From positions 2,728,001 through 2,792,000 of the forward strand of contig CP102272.1 in assembly GCA_025149125.1 (NCBI GenBank): a stretch of 64,000 bases of DNA, in the 5' to 3' direction. Each line of letters begins with the position of its first letter. Positions within the stretch are counted from its first letter, which is position 1. This document shows positions 46,919-55,032 of this stretch, in pieces. The notes under the pieces were generated by a model, which worked only from the letters and a program-made list of their open reading frames with translations, did not search any database and was not told where the DNA came from. The DNA comes from [Clostridium] asparagiforme DSM 15981. GTDB lineage: Bacteria > Bacillota > Clostridia > Lachnospirales > Lachnospiraceae. The translations under genes and the position numbers were made by a program.

Positions 46919-47263
46919 ATGATCGACCATATTGCGTTTGTGGTGGCGGATCCAAAGAAAACCGCCGCTCTTTTGGAACAATTCGGATACCAGGTATATC
47001 GGGAAACGCCCCATCACGGCGGCTCCGTGGAGATGGAGGACCCCTCCCAGAAGGGGCTGATCATCGAGCTTTGCACAAAGCGCCCCCAGGATGGAGTTGG
47101 TTTTAACCACGCATGTCTGCGCCTTGAAAGCCGGGAGGAATATGAGAAAATGGTGAGCGGCGGCATGAAATTTACCGGCGAACTCCACCTCTCCCCGGAC
47201 AGTGGGAGGTACATCAATAACCATGTGGATGACGATCAAATTAAGTGGCAGATTACGATTTGA
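46919..47263 (+). CDS. VOC-superfamily (glyoxalase-like) protein
   Basis: The 114-residue protein begins MIDHIAFVVADPKKTAALLE, the first beta-alpha unit of a VOC fold, with H4 as a likely metal ligand. Further likely ligands are the Glu in LIIELC and the His in GFNHACL. It resembles small epimerases or isomerases acting on acids or CoA esters. In this operon it may isomerise an intermediate, but the reaction is not known. AAAGGAG precedes the ATG. Confidence 0.75.
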   Translation: MIDHIAFVVADPKKTAALLEQFGYQVYRETPHHGGSVEMEDPSQKGLIIELCTKRPQDGVGFNHACLRLESREEYEKMVSGGMKFTGELHLSPDSGRYINNHVDDDQIKWQITI

Positions 47264-47305
47264 AGATAGGGCCGGCAGATCGGGCGGAGAGTGGAGGAGA
47301 ATTCG

Positions 47306-48037
47306 ATGGATATGAATGGAACGAAAATGCTGGTGGTGGCCGCTCACCCGGGCGACGTGCTGTGGAGATGCTCCGGCGCGATTGCAAAGCATGTAAAACT
47401 GGGCGGAATAGTTGATGTTGTGGTTTTGACCTATGGCACGGGCGGAGAGGCCAACGAGCTGTTCAAGGCCGGGTACACTGTGGAGCAGGCGAGGGAACAG
47501 CGCATGAAGGATTTTACCAAATCCGCGGAAATTCTTGGGATATCCCGGTTTGAGTTCTGGGATTTACAGGACTACCGCTTCGAGATCACTCAGGAAAAAA
47601 TTTACAGGATGGTAAAATTTATGCGCGAGAGCAGACCGGATCTGATCCTGACCCATTGGGATAAGGATCTGTTTAATCCGGACCACGGAACCGTGTTTCC
47701 CTATGTCAACGCTTCCCTGGAAGCGGCCACCGGCCAGGGGATTTTTGTGGATGGAACAGAACCCATTGAACGCGCGCCCATTTTTTGTTTTGAGCCCCAT
47801 GCCAGCGAGGCTAACGATTTTAAACCCAACCTGTTCGTGGATATCACCGATGTGATCGGGATCAAAAAAGCCGCAATGGCCACATTTGAGCGAAAAGCGA
47901 AGCTGGCGGAAGGATATGTGAACCGGGCCGGGTACAGGGCTGTAAACGCAGGAAGCTTTGGAAGAAAGGGCTGTCTGTACGCCGAGGCGTACGCAGCGGT
48001 TTATCCCATTGCGCAGGACGGATATTTTGTATATTGA
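47306..48037 (+). CDS. PIG-L superfamily hydrolase, GalB-like (possible 4-oxalomesaconate hydratase)
   Basis: The 243-residue protein starts MDMNGTKMLVVAAHPGDVLW and continues RCSGAIAKH. Classical PIG-L deacetylases have AHPDDE, with the first Asp as general base. Here that position is Gly while the metal-binding His and Asp remain, as does the later His (NPDHGTV). The stretch D-x-LWR-x-x-GAIA and VLTYGTGGEANELF matches my memory of GalB, a PIG-L enzyme that hydrates 4-oxalomesaconate. The adjacent RraA-type aldolases strengthen this. Start at ATG 47306 with GGAGG upstream. Confidence 0.7.
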   Translation: MDMNGTKMLVVAAHPGDVLWRCSGAIAKHVKLGGIVDVVVLTYGTGGEANELFKAGYTVEQAREQRMKDFTKSAEILGISRFEFWDLQDYRFEITQEKIYRMVKFMRESRPDLILTHWDKDLFNPDHGTVFPYVNASLEAATGQGIFVDGTEPIERAPIFCFEPHASEANDFKPNLFVDITDVIGIKKAAMATFERKAKLAEGYVNRAGYRAVNAGSFGRKGCLYAEAYAAVYPIAQDGYFVY

Positions 48038-48057
48038 GTGAAAGGCGGAGGATTCCG

Positions 48058-49416
48058 GTGAAACGCCAATCAATGGATATGACAGAGGGTAATATCTGGA
48101 AGCTACTGTCCCTCTTTGCAGTGCCGCTGTTGTTTGGAAATCTGTTCCAACAGCTTTATAACACGGTGGACAGTATCATCGTGGGAAATTTTGTCGGAAA
48201 GAACGCGCTGGCGGCGGTGGGTTCCACAACGGTCATCTGCAACACCATGGTGAATTTTTTTAACGGTATTTCCATTGGCGCAGGCGTTCTGATCAGCAAT
48301 TATTATGGGGCAAGAGACCAGGAAAATCTTCAGAGAACCATTCACACAATCGCGTCGCTTACCGTGATTTTGGGAGTTGGCGTCACACTTTTCTCGGTCC
48401 CGTGGGTTCCGTTTATGCTGAAGATGATATCCACCCCGGACGATGTCATCGGCTACGCCTCCGTATATCTGAGAATCTATTTTCTGGGGATTGTATTTCT
48501 GTTTACATACAACATGGGAAGCAGCGTCCTTCGGGCGGTGGGCGATACAAAGAGACCGCTGTATTTCTTAATCACAAGCAGTCTGTTGAATATCGCGCTG
48601 GATCTTCTGTTCGTGGTGGTGTTTCATTGGGGAATCGCCGGTGTTGCGGCTGCGACGGTACTCTCCCAGGCAGTGTCCGCGATACTGGTTTGCGCGGCCT
48701 TAATGCGGGCGGAGGAAGCCTATAAGCTTCGTGTAAAACGCATCTGTATGGATACGGCGCTGTGCAGAAGAATTCTGCTGCTGGGACTGCCAATCGGAGT
48801 GCAGCAGTCGTTGACAGCGTTCTCCAATGCATTTGTACAGTCCTATATTAACGCATTTGGCTCCGCCGCCATCATGGCGGGATGGAGCTGCCACATCAAG
48901 ATCGACCAGTTCTGTATTCTGCCGGTGATGAGTATCGGTCAGTCGGTGACGACGTTTGTGAGTCAGAATTTAGGGGCGAAAAAGCTGGAACGGGCGAAGG
49001 CGGGGGTGAGGACCGCGGTTTATATGGGAACCGGCCTGCTGCTTCTGATCTGCGTGATCCTGGCGTTTACGTCCGGGAATATGGTGAAGCTGTTCAATCG
49101 CGACACGGAAGTGGTCTATTACGGTGTTTTGTTCGTCTGGATGTCGATTCCGTTCCGATTTTTCAGCGCCTGGAACCAGACTTACGCGGGCGCGCTGCGG
49201 GGGTCCGGAAATACAAAAGCCTCCATGTTGATCATGCTATTCAGCCTTGTGATTTGCAGGCAGGTATACTTATTTGTAATTACGCGTTTTGTCAACAATG
49301 TTTACACGGTGGGCCTGGGGTATCCGGTGGGCTGGATCTGCTGCGGGCTGCTGTCGAGATGGTACTATAAACACAGTGGATGGGAAGAAACATATATCGG
49401 ACGGGAGAAGAGATGA
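48058..49416 (+). CDS. MATE-family efflux protein
   Basis: The protein has 452 residues with twelve helices in two halves, starting with GTG at 48058 (GGAGG 6 bases upstream). MATE features include LLSLFAVPLLFGNLFQQLYN and NTVDSIIVGNFVGKNALAAV. MATE proteins export cations or drugs by H+ or Na+ antiport. Its place inside a catabolic operon suggests it exports a toxic substrate or product. It overlaps the next gene by ATGA. Confidence 0.88.
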   Translation: MKRQSMDMTEGNIWKLLSLFAVPLLFGNLFQQLYNTVDSIIVGNFVGKNALAAVGSTTVICNTMVNFFNGISIGAGVLISNYYGARDQENLQRTIHTIASLTVILGVGVTLFSVPWVPFMLKMISTPDDVIGYASVYLRIYFLGIVFLFTYNMGSSVLRAVGDTKRPLYFLITSSLLNIALDLLFVVVFHWGIAGVAAATVLSQAVSAILVCAALMRAEEAYKLRVKRICMDTALCRRILLLGLPIGVQQSLTAFSNAFVQSYINAFGSAAIMAGWSCHIKIDQFCILPVMSIGQSVTTFVSQNLGAKKLERAKAGVRTAVYMGTGLLLLICVILAFTSGNMVKLFNRDTEVVYYGVLFVWMSIPFRFFSAWNQTYAGALRGSGNTKASMLIMLFSLVICRQVYLFVITRFVNNVYTVGLGYPVGWICCGLLSRWYYKHSGWEETYIGREKR

Positions 49417-50417
49417 GACGGATTAAATGTGAAGGTGAGAGAATCGGGCGCGCGGGGGATATCCTGCGCTGCGGAAGCCTGGCTTACCGCGTGGAAACGG
49501 ACTGGGCCAAGTGGCCGGATCAGATGGAACATATGACAGCGCTCAACTGCTGTTGGGGTGCGGACGGCTTCCTTTATGTGGTCACAGGGAAACCGGACGC
49601 GCCGGTGGTTGTTTTTGACAGGGATGGGAAGTATTGCAGGACCATTGCCCAGGGAAGGTTCGGAAAATCCCATTCCGTGAGTTGCACGAAAAACGGTACC
49701 CTGCTGTTGGCCGACGCGCATAAAAGCGCGCATGTGATAAAAGAGATCACAACCGAGGGGAAGGAAGTGAGGGTATTTGGGACGCAAGGGGTTCCCGGGG
49801 ACAGCGGTTATGATTTTGACTATCTGGAGACTTTGCAGAAGCGCGGCGAAAGTCCCACCGGGACCAGATGGAACAAAAACGCCGCAAGCAATGCCAGGAT
49901 AGACAGCATCAGGAGGCGGGGACAGCCTTTCTGCCGCCCCTGCGGCATGATTATGACTCCCGAAGGAGAATACTTTGCCGCCGACGGCTATGGAAACTGC
50001 GCGGTCCATCACTTCGATGCAGATGGGGTGTATGTAACGTCGTGGGGCGCGCCGGAGGACTTCCGGGTGGTGCACAGCATCTGTATGGACCGGCTTGGGC
50101 GTTTATGGGTTGCGGACCGGGAAAATTGCAGGGTCAAGGTCTTTGATACAAAAGGGAATCTTTTGGCCGTTGCAGAGGGCAATCTCTCCAGAATCGGCAC
50201 GGTTTTTGCGGATGAGACATACCTGTATGCGGCGGAGCTGGACGGCGGCGTTACCCTGATCGGTCTGGATACATTGGAGGTGGCCGCACAGCTCGGCGTC
50301 CCGGGGGACGGGGTATTTAAGGCCCACGGAATCTGTGCGGATGACAAAGGAAACTTATATTTGGCCACAAATAAGGCAAATGAAAACAATCTGATTCGTT
50401 TGACGCGTATTGAATAG
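49413..50417 (+). CDS. NHL/beta-propeller-type protein
   Basis: This 334-residue protein consists of repeated beta-propeller blades such as GGDGxL-like ADGFLYVVTG, MDRLGRLWVADREN and ADDKGNLYLATNKA, as in NHL-repeat and SMP-30-like proteins. It has no signal peptide, so it is probably cytoplasmic. Some relatives act as lyases or lactonases; others are scaffolds. It is coupled by overlap to the MATE gene and sits just before the first RraA gene. Confidence 0.72.
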   Translation: MRRIKCEGERIGRAGDILRCGSLAYRVETDWAKWPDQMEHMTALNCCWGADGFLYVVTGKPDAPVVVFDRDGKYCRTIAQGRFGKSHSVSCTKNGTLLLADAHKSAHVIKEITTEGKEVRVFGTQGVPGDSGYDFDYLETLQKRGESPTGTRWNKNAASNARIDSIRRRGQPFCRPCGMIMTPEGEYFAADGYGNCAVHHFDADGVYVTSWGAPEDFRVVHSICMDRLGRLWVADRENCRVKVFDTKGNLLAVAEGNLSRIGTVFADETYLYAAELDGGVTLIGLDTLEVAAQLGVPGDGVFKAHGICADDKGNLYLATNKANENNLIRLTRIE

Positions 50418-50431
50418 AGGAGGAAAATGAG

Positions 50432-51130
50432 ATGAGTGAAGTAGGAAATCGGATCTATCTGAAGGTTGACCGGCCGGATCCCGGGTTGGTTGGACAATTT
50501 AAGGATCTGCCCTCCAGCAATGTGGGGGATATGATGAACCGTCTGTATTGTATGAGGGAGTATATCCGTCAGATGAACCCTCAGCCGGTCAATATGCTGG
50601 GCACAGCGCTCACGGTAATGGTGCCGGATGGAGACAATGCCTTTATTCATAAGGCGCTGGATTTGGCGAAGCCGGGGGATATCCTTGTGATTGACGGAAA
50701 CGGCTGCACAACCCGTTCTCTGATCGGGGAGGTGATGTTTACATACGCAAAAAACTGCGGAATTGCCGGAATTGTTGTGGATGGAGCGATCCGGGATCAT
50801 GATTCCCTTGCGCACATTGACCTGCCCGTGTATGCAAAGGCGGTCACCCCCCAGGGGCCGTATAAAAACGGACCGGGGGAGATCAATGTGCCGGTGTCCT
50901 GCGGGGGAAAGGTGGTATTTCCCGGAGACATTCTGGTCGGAGATGCGGACGGTATCTGCGTGGTGCGTCCGGCGGACGCGGAAGAGATTCTGGTTGAAGT
51001 CCGCAGGAAATTTGAGGGAGAGCAGGAAAAGCTGAACTATTATCGCAGTGTTGGAAATAATGCTGAGAAACATAAAGCGATTTATGACATCATCACGGAG
51101 AAGCTGAAGACGAAAGTTTATGAGGGATAG
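50432..51130 (+). CDS. RraA-family protein 1 (HMG/CHA aldolase-like)
   Basis: The 232-residue protein has the RraA fold signature GDILVIDGNGCTTRSLIGEV and GIVVDGAIRDHDSLAHIDLP. Family aldolases use an Arg-Asp pair plus an acidic residue three positions further on for metal and pyruvate binding; here RD is present but that position is Ser (RDHDS). So it may be an altered or non-catalytic subunit. AGGAGG lies upstream. It is the first of three tandem paralogues. Confidence 0.8.
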   Translation: MSEVGNRIYLKVDRPDPGLVGQFKDLPSSNVGDMMNRLYCMREYIRQMNPQPVNMLGTALTVMVPDGDNAFIHKALDLAKPGDILVIDGNGCTTRSLIGEVMFTYAKNCGIAGIVVDGAIRDHDSLAHIDLPVYAKAVTPQGPYKNGPGEINVPVSCGGKVVFPGDILVGDADGICVVRPADAEEILVEVRRKFEGEQEKLNYYRSVGNNAEKHKAIYDIITEKLKTKVYEG

Positions 51131-51164
51131 TCTGGAGCAGATTAATGGAGAGAGGGGATAAAGT

Positions 51165-51833
51165 ATGAGTCACTTTGATGAGGTATACCGGGCGCGTTTC
51201 GAAGCTCTTTCATCCACCAATATTTCCGATGCTCTGGATGCGCTTGGCCTGCGGGGAGCCACCTGCGGGATTCGTCCACTGATGCCGAAGTGGAATAAGA
51301 TTGTGGGGCCGGCCGTTACCATGCGCATGACGGCGGCAGGCGAGACCCCGCAGAAAACGCATTTGGGAATGAATGCCATCGCGTCCGCTAAGGTGGGGGA
51401 TGTAATTGTGATTGACAATGGGGGCCGCATGGATACCTCCTGCTGGGGTGGAATCCTGGCTAACGGTGCAAAGGCGAAAGGAATCTCGGGTACCGTCATT
51501 GACGGCTGCTGCCGTGATCTGGATGATTGTATTGAGGCCGATTACGCCGTGTACGCCAGAGGGACGGTGGTGCAGACTGCCCGTGGCCGGGTGATTGAAG
51601 AGAGCACCAATGAGATGATCCAGTTCGGCGGTGTTCAGGTGCGCCCCGGGGACATTGTCATAGGCGACAGCAGCGGAATCGTGATCGTTCCCAAGGAGCA
51701 TGTGGACGAGGTTCTTGAAAAAGCGGAACAGCTCTGGCGCAAAGAAGAGGATATGGTAGCGGAGATCAGGTCCGGGGAGGATATCCTTTCAGTCGATGCA
51801 AAGTATAACTACAACAAAATGCTCAGGACATAA
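51165..51833 (+). CDS. RraA-family aldolase-like protein 2 (complete motif)
   Basis: This 222-residue paralogue has GDVIVIDNGGRMDTSCWGGI and GTVIDGCCRDLDDCIEADYA. RDLDD fits the RD-x-x-acid pattern of class II pyruvate aldolases such as 4-hydroxy-4-methyl-2-oxoglutarate / 4-carboxy-4-hydroxy-2-oxoadipate aldolase. It is the best candidate for the active enzyme, which would release pyruvate or oxaloacetate. Its length and start region (FEALSSTNISDALDALGL) are standard for the family. Confidence 0.83.
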   Translation: MSHFDEVYRARFEALSSTNISDALDALGLRGATCGIRPLMPKWNKIVGPAVTMRMTAAGETPQKTHLGMNAIASAKVGDVIVIDNGGRMDTSCWGGILANGAKAKGISGTVIDGCCRDLDDCIEADYAVYARGTVVQTARGRVIEESTNEMIQFGGVQVRPGDIVIGDSSGIVIVPKEHVDEVLEKAEQLWRKEEDMVAEIRSGEDILSVDAKYNYNKMLRT

Positions 51834-51849
51834 AAGGAGAGAAGCGGGA

Positions 51850-52500
51850 ATGGATAATTTAGTAGAGCGTTTTAAAAAGCTGGACACCACCTGCGTGTCG
51901 GATGCCATGGATAAAATCGGAATTGAATGCAGTGCCTACGGCGTAAAGCCGGTCCGTTTTGGCTGGAAGATCTGCGGCAGGGCTTTTACTGTCCATTACG
52001 CCCCCTGCGGAGCCGTCAAAGGCAATGTGGGAGACTTTTTGGACGATGTTGAACCGGGCCAGGTTGTGGTGATCGACAATGCGGGCAGGGATAATTGTAC
52101 GGTCTGGGGCGATATTATGGCTAAAACAGCCGGGAAAATGGGAATCGCCGGTACGGTGATAGACGGCGTATGCCGCGACATTCCCGCGGTTCTTGCGTGC
52201 GATTACCCTATCTATTCCAAGGGATATTACATGAGAACCGGAAAGGACCGCGTTTATGTGGACGGCGTCAATGTGCCGGTCACCTTGTCGGATATTCCGG
52301 TTTATCCCGGTGATATTATATTAGGGGATGACAGCGGTGTTATTGTTGTTCCCCAAAAGCGCGGGGAGGAGGTGGCCCAAATCGCGGAGGACATCGACCG
52401 CAAGGAGCAGGAGATTTTAAAGCTGGTTGAAGAGGGACATTCTCTTAAAGAGGCCAGGGCAACGACCGGATATCATCACCTGCAGACTAAGATACAATGA
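51850..52500 (+). CDS. RraA-family protein 3
   Basis: From ATG 51850 (AAAAGGAG upstream) the 216-residue protein has GQVVVIDNAGRDNCTVWGDI and GTVIDGVCRDIPAVLACDYP. The RD pair is kept, but the acidic residue three positions later is Ala (RDIPA), so catalysis may be lost or use another residue. RraA-fold proteins form hexamers, so mixed assemblies with the two neighbours are possible. It ends the operon, before the terminator at 52545. Confidence 0.8.
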   Translation: MDNLVERFKKLDTTCVSDAMDKIGIECSAYGVKPVRFGWKICGRAFTVHYAPCGAVKGNVGDFLDDVEPGQVVVIDNAGRDNCTVWGDIMAKTAGKMGIAGTVIDGVCRDIPAVLACDYPIYSKGYYMRTGKDRVYVDGVNVPVTLSDIPVYPGDIILGDDSGVIVVPQKRGEEVAQIAEDIDRKEQEILKLVEEGHSLKEARATTGYHHLQTKIQ

Positions 52501-52544
52501 AGGTCCGGCTTAGAAAAATGCAGTTGGAGAATAAAAATATTAAA

Positions 52545-52580
52545 GGGCGCAGGATGGAATTTTCCTGGGCCCTACGGCTT
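52545..52580 (+). terminator. Terminator of the RraA operon, overlapping the TetR gene's end
   Basis: GGGCgCAGGA and TCCTGgGCCC pair as a stem. TACGGCTTTTTTCC follows on the plus strand. It overlaps the stop codon of the convergent TetR gene. Confidence 0.65.
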
Positions 52581-53099
52581 TTTTCCGGCAATCCGCAGAA
52601 ACTCCTCCGCCATGGCCTCCGGCGTCTCCTTCATACCGCTCTCCAGCCAGCACAGCAGCATGTTGTAAAAGGCGCCTGAAAAATAGTAGAGCTCATATTT
52701 TTCGATGGAATTCACCGGCATATCGCCCCGGGCGTCAATCTCGCAGTCGGTGATCACGTCCAGAAGCGTAGCCGCCATCTTTGCCCGGTGAAAGGCCAGC
52801 ACCAGGTCCACGTATTCTTTGTAAAAGCGGAATTTGTAAAGCATCATTTCCTGGCTGTAGAAACCGTTTTCGGGCGACGGCTTACCGGTGTGGTATTGCA
52901 ATGCGATCTGCTGGATCCCATAGTCCACCAGCTCATCCACGGACTTGAAATTGCGGTAGAAGGAGGCCCGGGCCACGCCGGACTGTTCGATCAGCTCCGT
53001 CACGGTCAGCCGGGACCAGTCCTTGCTGCCCGCAAATTCGATCAGGGCCGCGAACAGGCGGTCCTTTACCTTTTGGTTGGCGATTTTACGTTTGTCCAT
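52572..53099 (-). CDS. TetR-family repressor
   Basis: From ATG 53099 (AGGAG upstream) the 175-residue protein has an N-terminal TetR HTH (FAGSKDWSRLTVTELIEQSG followed by VARASFYRNFKSVDELVDYG) and a helical ligand domain. It is divergent from the flavodoxin-ferredoxin gene, and a palindrome overlapping both promoters lies between. It probably represses itself and the two redox genes. The inducer is not known. Confidence 0.88.
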   Translation of the reverse strand: MDKRKIANQKVKDRLFAALIEFAGSKDWSRLTVTELIEQSGVARASFYRNFKSVDELVDYGIQQIALQYHTGKPSPENGFYSQEMMLYKFRFYKEYVDLVLAFHRAKMAATLLDVITDCEIDARGDMPVNSIEKYELYYFSGAFYNMLLCWLESGMKETPEAMAEEFLRIAGKKP

Positions 53100-53135
53100 G
53101 ATACAAATCTCCTCATTTTGTCTCAGGTTGGGACG

Positions 53136-53196
53136 TTGACAATCAAACCATATATGATACAATATGTATCATATAAGCGAAGGGTTTGTTTGTCAA
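53136..53196. promoter_or_regulatory. Divergent promoters overlapping a TetR-type operator
   Basis: ATATGATACA-ATA-TGTATCATAT (53152-53174) is a perfect palindrome. On the plus strand TTGACA (53136-53141) and TACAAT (53158-53163) are 16 apart. On the minus strand TTGACA (53191-53196) and TATGAT (53168-53173) are 17 apart. Both -10 boxes lie inside the palindrome, so one bound dimer pair would shut both promoters. Confidence 0.82.
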
Positions 53197-53208
53197 GAGG
53201 AGGGCATT

Positions 53209-53994
53209 ATGATTTTATATTTCAGCGGCACTGGAAACAGTCAGTATGTTGCGGTTAAAATTGCTGAGATCATCGGAGACGGCCACGTATTCTCCATCAA
53301 CCGTGCGATTAAGTCCGGAGAGAAAACGGTGATCTGGTCGGAGGGACCGCTGGTGTTTGTGGCACCCACCTATTCCTGGCGGCTGCCCAGGGTTGTGGAG
53401 CGCTGGATTCTGGAAACCGATTTCCAGGGGAACCGGGACGCCTGGTTTATACTGACCTGCGGCGGCAGCTGCGGCAACGCCGCCACGTACGCCAAAAAGC
53501 TGTGCGCCGGGAAGAACATGCGTTATCGCGGTCTTGCCCCTGTGGTTATGCCGGAAAATTATGTGGCAATGTTCGCCACCCCGGATGAGGCGAAATGCCG
53601 GGCGATTATAGAAGAAGCGGAGCCGTCCATCGCCGGGCTGGGGGAGCGGATCCGGGCCGGGCGGGACTTTGACGGACAAAGAGTATCCCTGGGCGGCAGG
53701 CTGGAAAGCGGGCCGGTGAATCCTCTGTTTTACGCGCTTTTTGTGAACGACAGAGGGTTTACCGTGTCAGACCGCTGCGTCTCCTGCGGGAAGTGCGCCC
53801 GGCGCTGCCCACTTAACAATATCGAAATGGCGGACGGAAAACCGGTGTGGAAGGGAAACTGCACCCACTGTATGGCCTGTATCGGGGGCTGTCCCACGGC
53901 AGCCATCGAATACAAGTCCAAATCCAGGGGGCGGCACCGCCACTATATCATGGATGATTCCTTATGCTGGAACAACGGAGGTCAGGAAAAATGA
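53209..53994 (+). CDS. EFR1-type flavodoxin/ferredoxin fusion protein
   Basis: The 261-residue protein starts MILYFSGTGNSQYVAVKIAE, the FMN-binding loop of a flavodoxin. After about 180 residues it has two 4Fe-4S motifs (CVSCGKCARRCPLNNI and CTHCMACIGGCPTAAI). It should pass electrons between flavin and iron-sulfur partners in the cytoplasm. It overlaps the nitroreductase gene by ATGA. GGAGGG precedes the ATG at 53209. Expression is likely TetR-controlled. Confidence 0.88.
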   Translation: MILYFSGTGNSQYVAVKIAEIIGDGHVFSINRAIKSGEKTVIWSEGPLVFVAPTYSWRLPRVVERWILETDFQGNRDAWFILTCGGSCGNAATYAKKLCAGKNMRYRGLAPVVMPENYVAMFATPDEAKCRAIIEEAEPSIAGLGERIRAGRDFDGQRVSLGGRLESGPVNPLFYALFVNDRGFTVSDRCVSCGKCARRCPLNNIEMADGKPVWKGNCTHCMACIGGCPTAAIEYKSKSRGRHRHYIMDDSLCWNNGGQEK

Positions 53995-54767
53995 AAAACA
54001 AACATCAGATCAGAATCAACCCGGAAACGTGCATCGGCTGTGGACTTTGCCGGAGGGACTGTCCGGCGGGCAATATCCGGATCAAGGATAAAAAGGCGAA
54101 GGTCATCACCCAGGATTGTATTATGTGCGGGCACTGCGTGGCGATTTGCCCCAAGGCAGCAGTCTCCATGACCGGCTTTGAGGAACCGCCGGAGGAGATT
54201 GAAAAGCCGGCGGCCCTAGACCCCGGCGAACTGCTCAAGGCCATTCAGACGAGAAGAAGCATCCGGCAGTTCACAAAACGCCGGGTGGAACCGGAGCTCA
54301 TCGCGCAGATCATCGAAGCGGGCCGCCTGACGCCCACCGGCGGGAACGCCCAGAACGTGTCCTTCATCGTGTTAAACGACCGGCTGGAGAGCGCTGAAAA
54401 ATTGGCCGTGGGTTTGTTCCGGCGGCTGCTTCCTCTGATGAAGCTGGTCAATCCCCTTGCCAGGCGGATGTCCATCGACGACCATTTCTTTTTCAAAAAG
54501 GCTCCGGCCGCCATTGTGATCGTGGCCCCCAGCCAGGTGGACGGCGCCCTTGCCGCCGCCAACATGGAGCTGATGGCGGAGGCCTGCGGCCTGGGGGTGC
54601 TCTACAGCGGATTCTTCTCCATGGCCGCCAACTGGTCCCGCCCCCTGCGCCGCCTGCTGGGGCTGAAGCGGAAGGAACGCGCGGTTACGACCCTGGTGCT
54701 GGGCTACTCTGGGGTGAACTACCGGAGGACCGCGCAGAAAGAAAAGGCCGGCGTCCGAACAATTTGA
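53991..54767 (+). CDS. Ferredoxin-nitroreductase fusion protein
   Basis: The 258-residue protein has two 4Fe-4S motifs at the N-terminus (CIGCGLCRRDCPAGNI and CIMCGHCVAICPKAAV) and then a nitroreductase domain beginning AIQTRRSIRQFTKRRVEPEL. The FMN-binding Arg-Arg-Ser start and PTGGNAQN loop are standard. It probably reduces a quinone, nitro or ene substrate using electrons from the partner gene upstream. Substrate unknown. Confidence 0.88.
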   Translation: MKNKHQIRINPETCIGCGLCRRDCPAGNIRIKDKKAKVITQDCIMCGHCVAICPKAAVSMTGFEEPPEEIEKPAALDPGELLKAIQTRRSIRQFTKRRVEPELIAQIIEAGRLTPTGGNAQNVSFIVLNDRLESAEKLAVGLFRRLLPLMKLVNPLARRMSIDDHFFFKKAPAAIVIVAPSQVDGALAAANMELMAEACGLGVLYSGFFSMAANWSRPLRRLLGLKRKERAVTTLVLGYSGVNYRRTAQKEKAGVRTI

Positions 54768-54784
54768 GTCAAGTGATCGATTCA

Positions 54785-54819
54785 GGTCCTCGCCTATCTC
54801 CATAGGCGCGGGCCTTTTT
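54785..54819 (+). terminator. Terminator after the nitroreductase gene
   Basis: GGtCCtcGCCTAT and ATAGGCgcGGgCC pair around CTCC, followed by TTTTT on the plus strand. Confidence 0.8.
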
Positions 54820-54900
54820 AGTTGGTGATCCCAGGAGCCGGGGAAGTTTGCGGGAAATGGGGAAATGTGGACGGACTCCGGCGAAGTCTTTGGTCCAATA

Positions 54901-54929
54901 TTGCAATACTGGCGATAGGATGATATAAT
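54901..54929 (+). promoter_or_regulatory. Promoter of the solute-binding-protein pseudogene
   Basis: TTGCAA (54901-54906) is exactly 17 bases from TATAAT (54924-54929). It lies about 100 bases upstream of the pseudogene start, so the promoter has survived although the gene has decayed. Confidence 0.65.
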
Positions 54930-55032
54930 GATCGAATAAGCTTCAATGTAGTTGTACATCGATTAGTCTGCATGAGATCCTAGATTGGGGCACTGGGATA
55001 AAGTGAAAAGATCGATTGTAAAAGGAGATCAG

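Noticed and set aside
47306..48037. N-acetylglucosaminyl deacetylase as the call for the PIG-L protein
   Set aside because: The catalytic Asp of the AHPDD motif is Gly and the gene context is carboxylate breakdown, so a GalB-like hydratase fits better.
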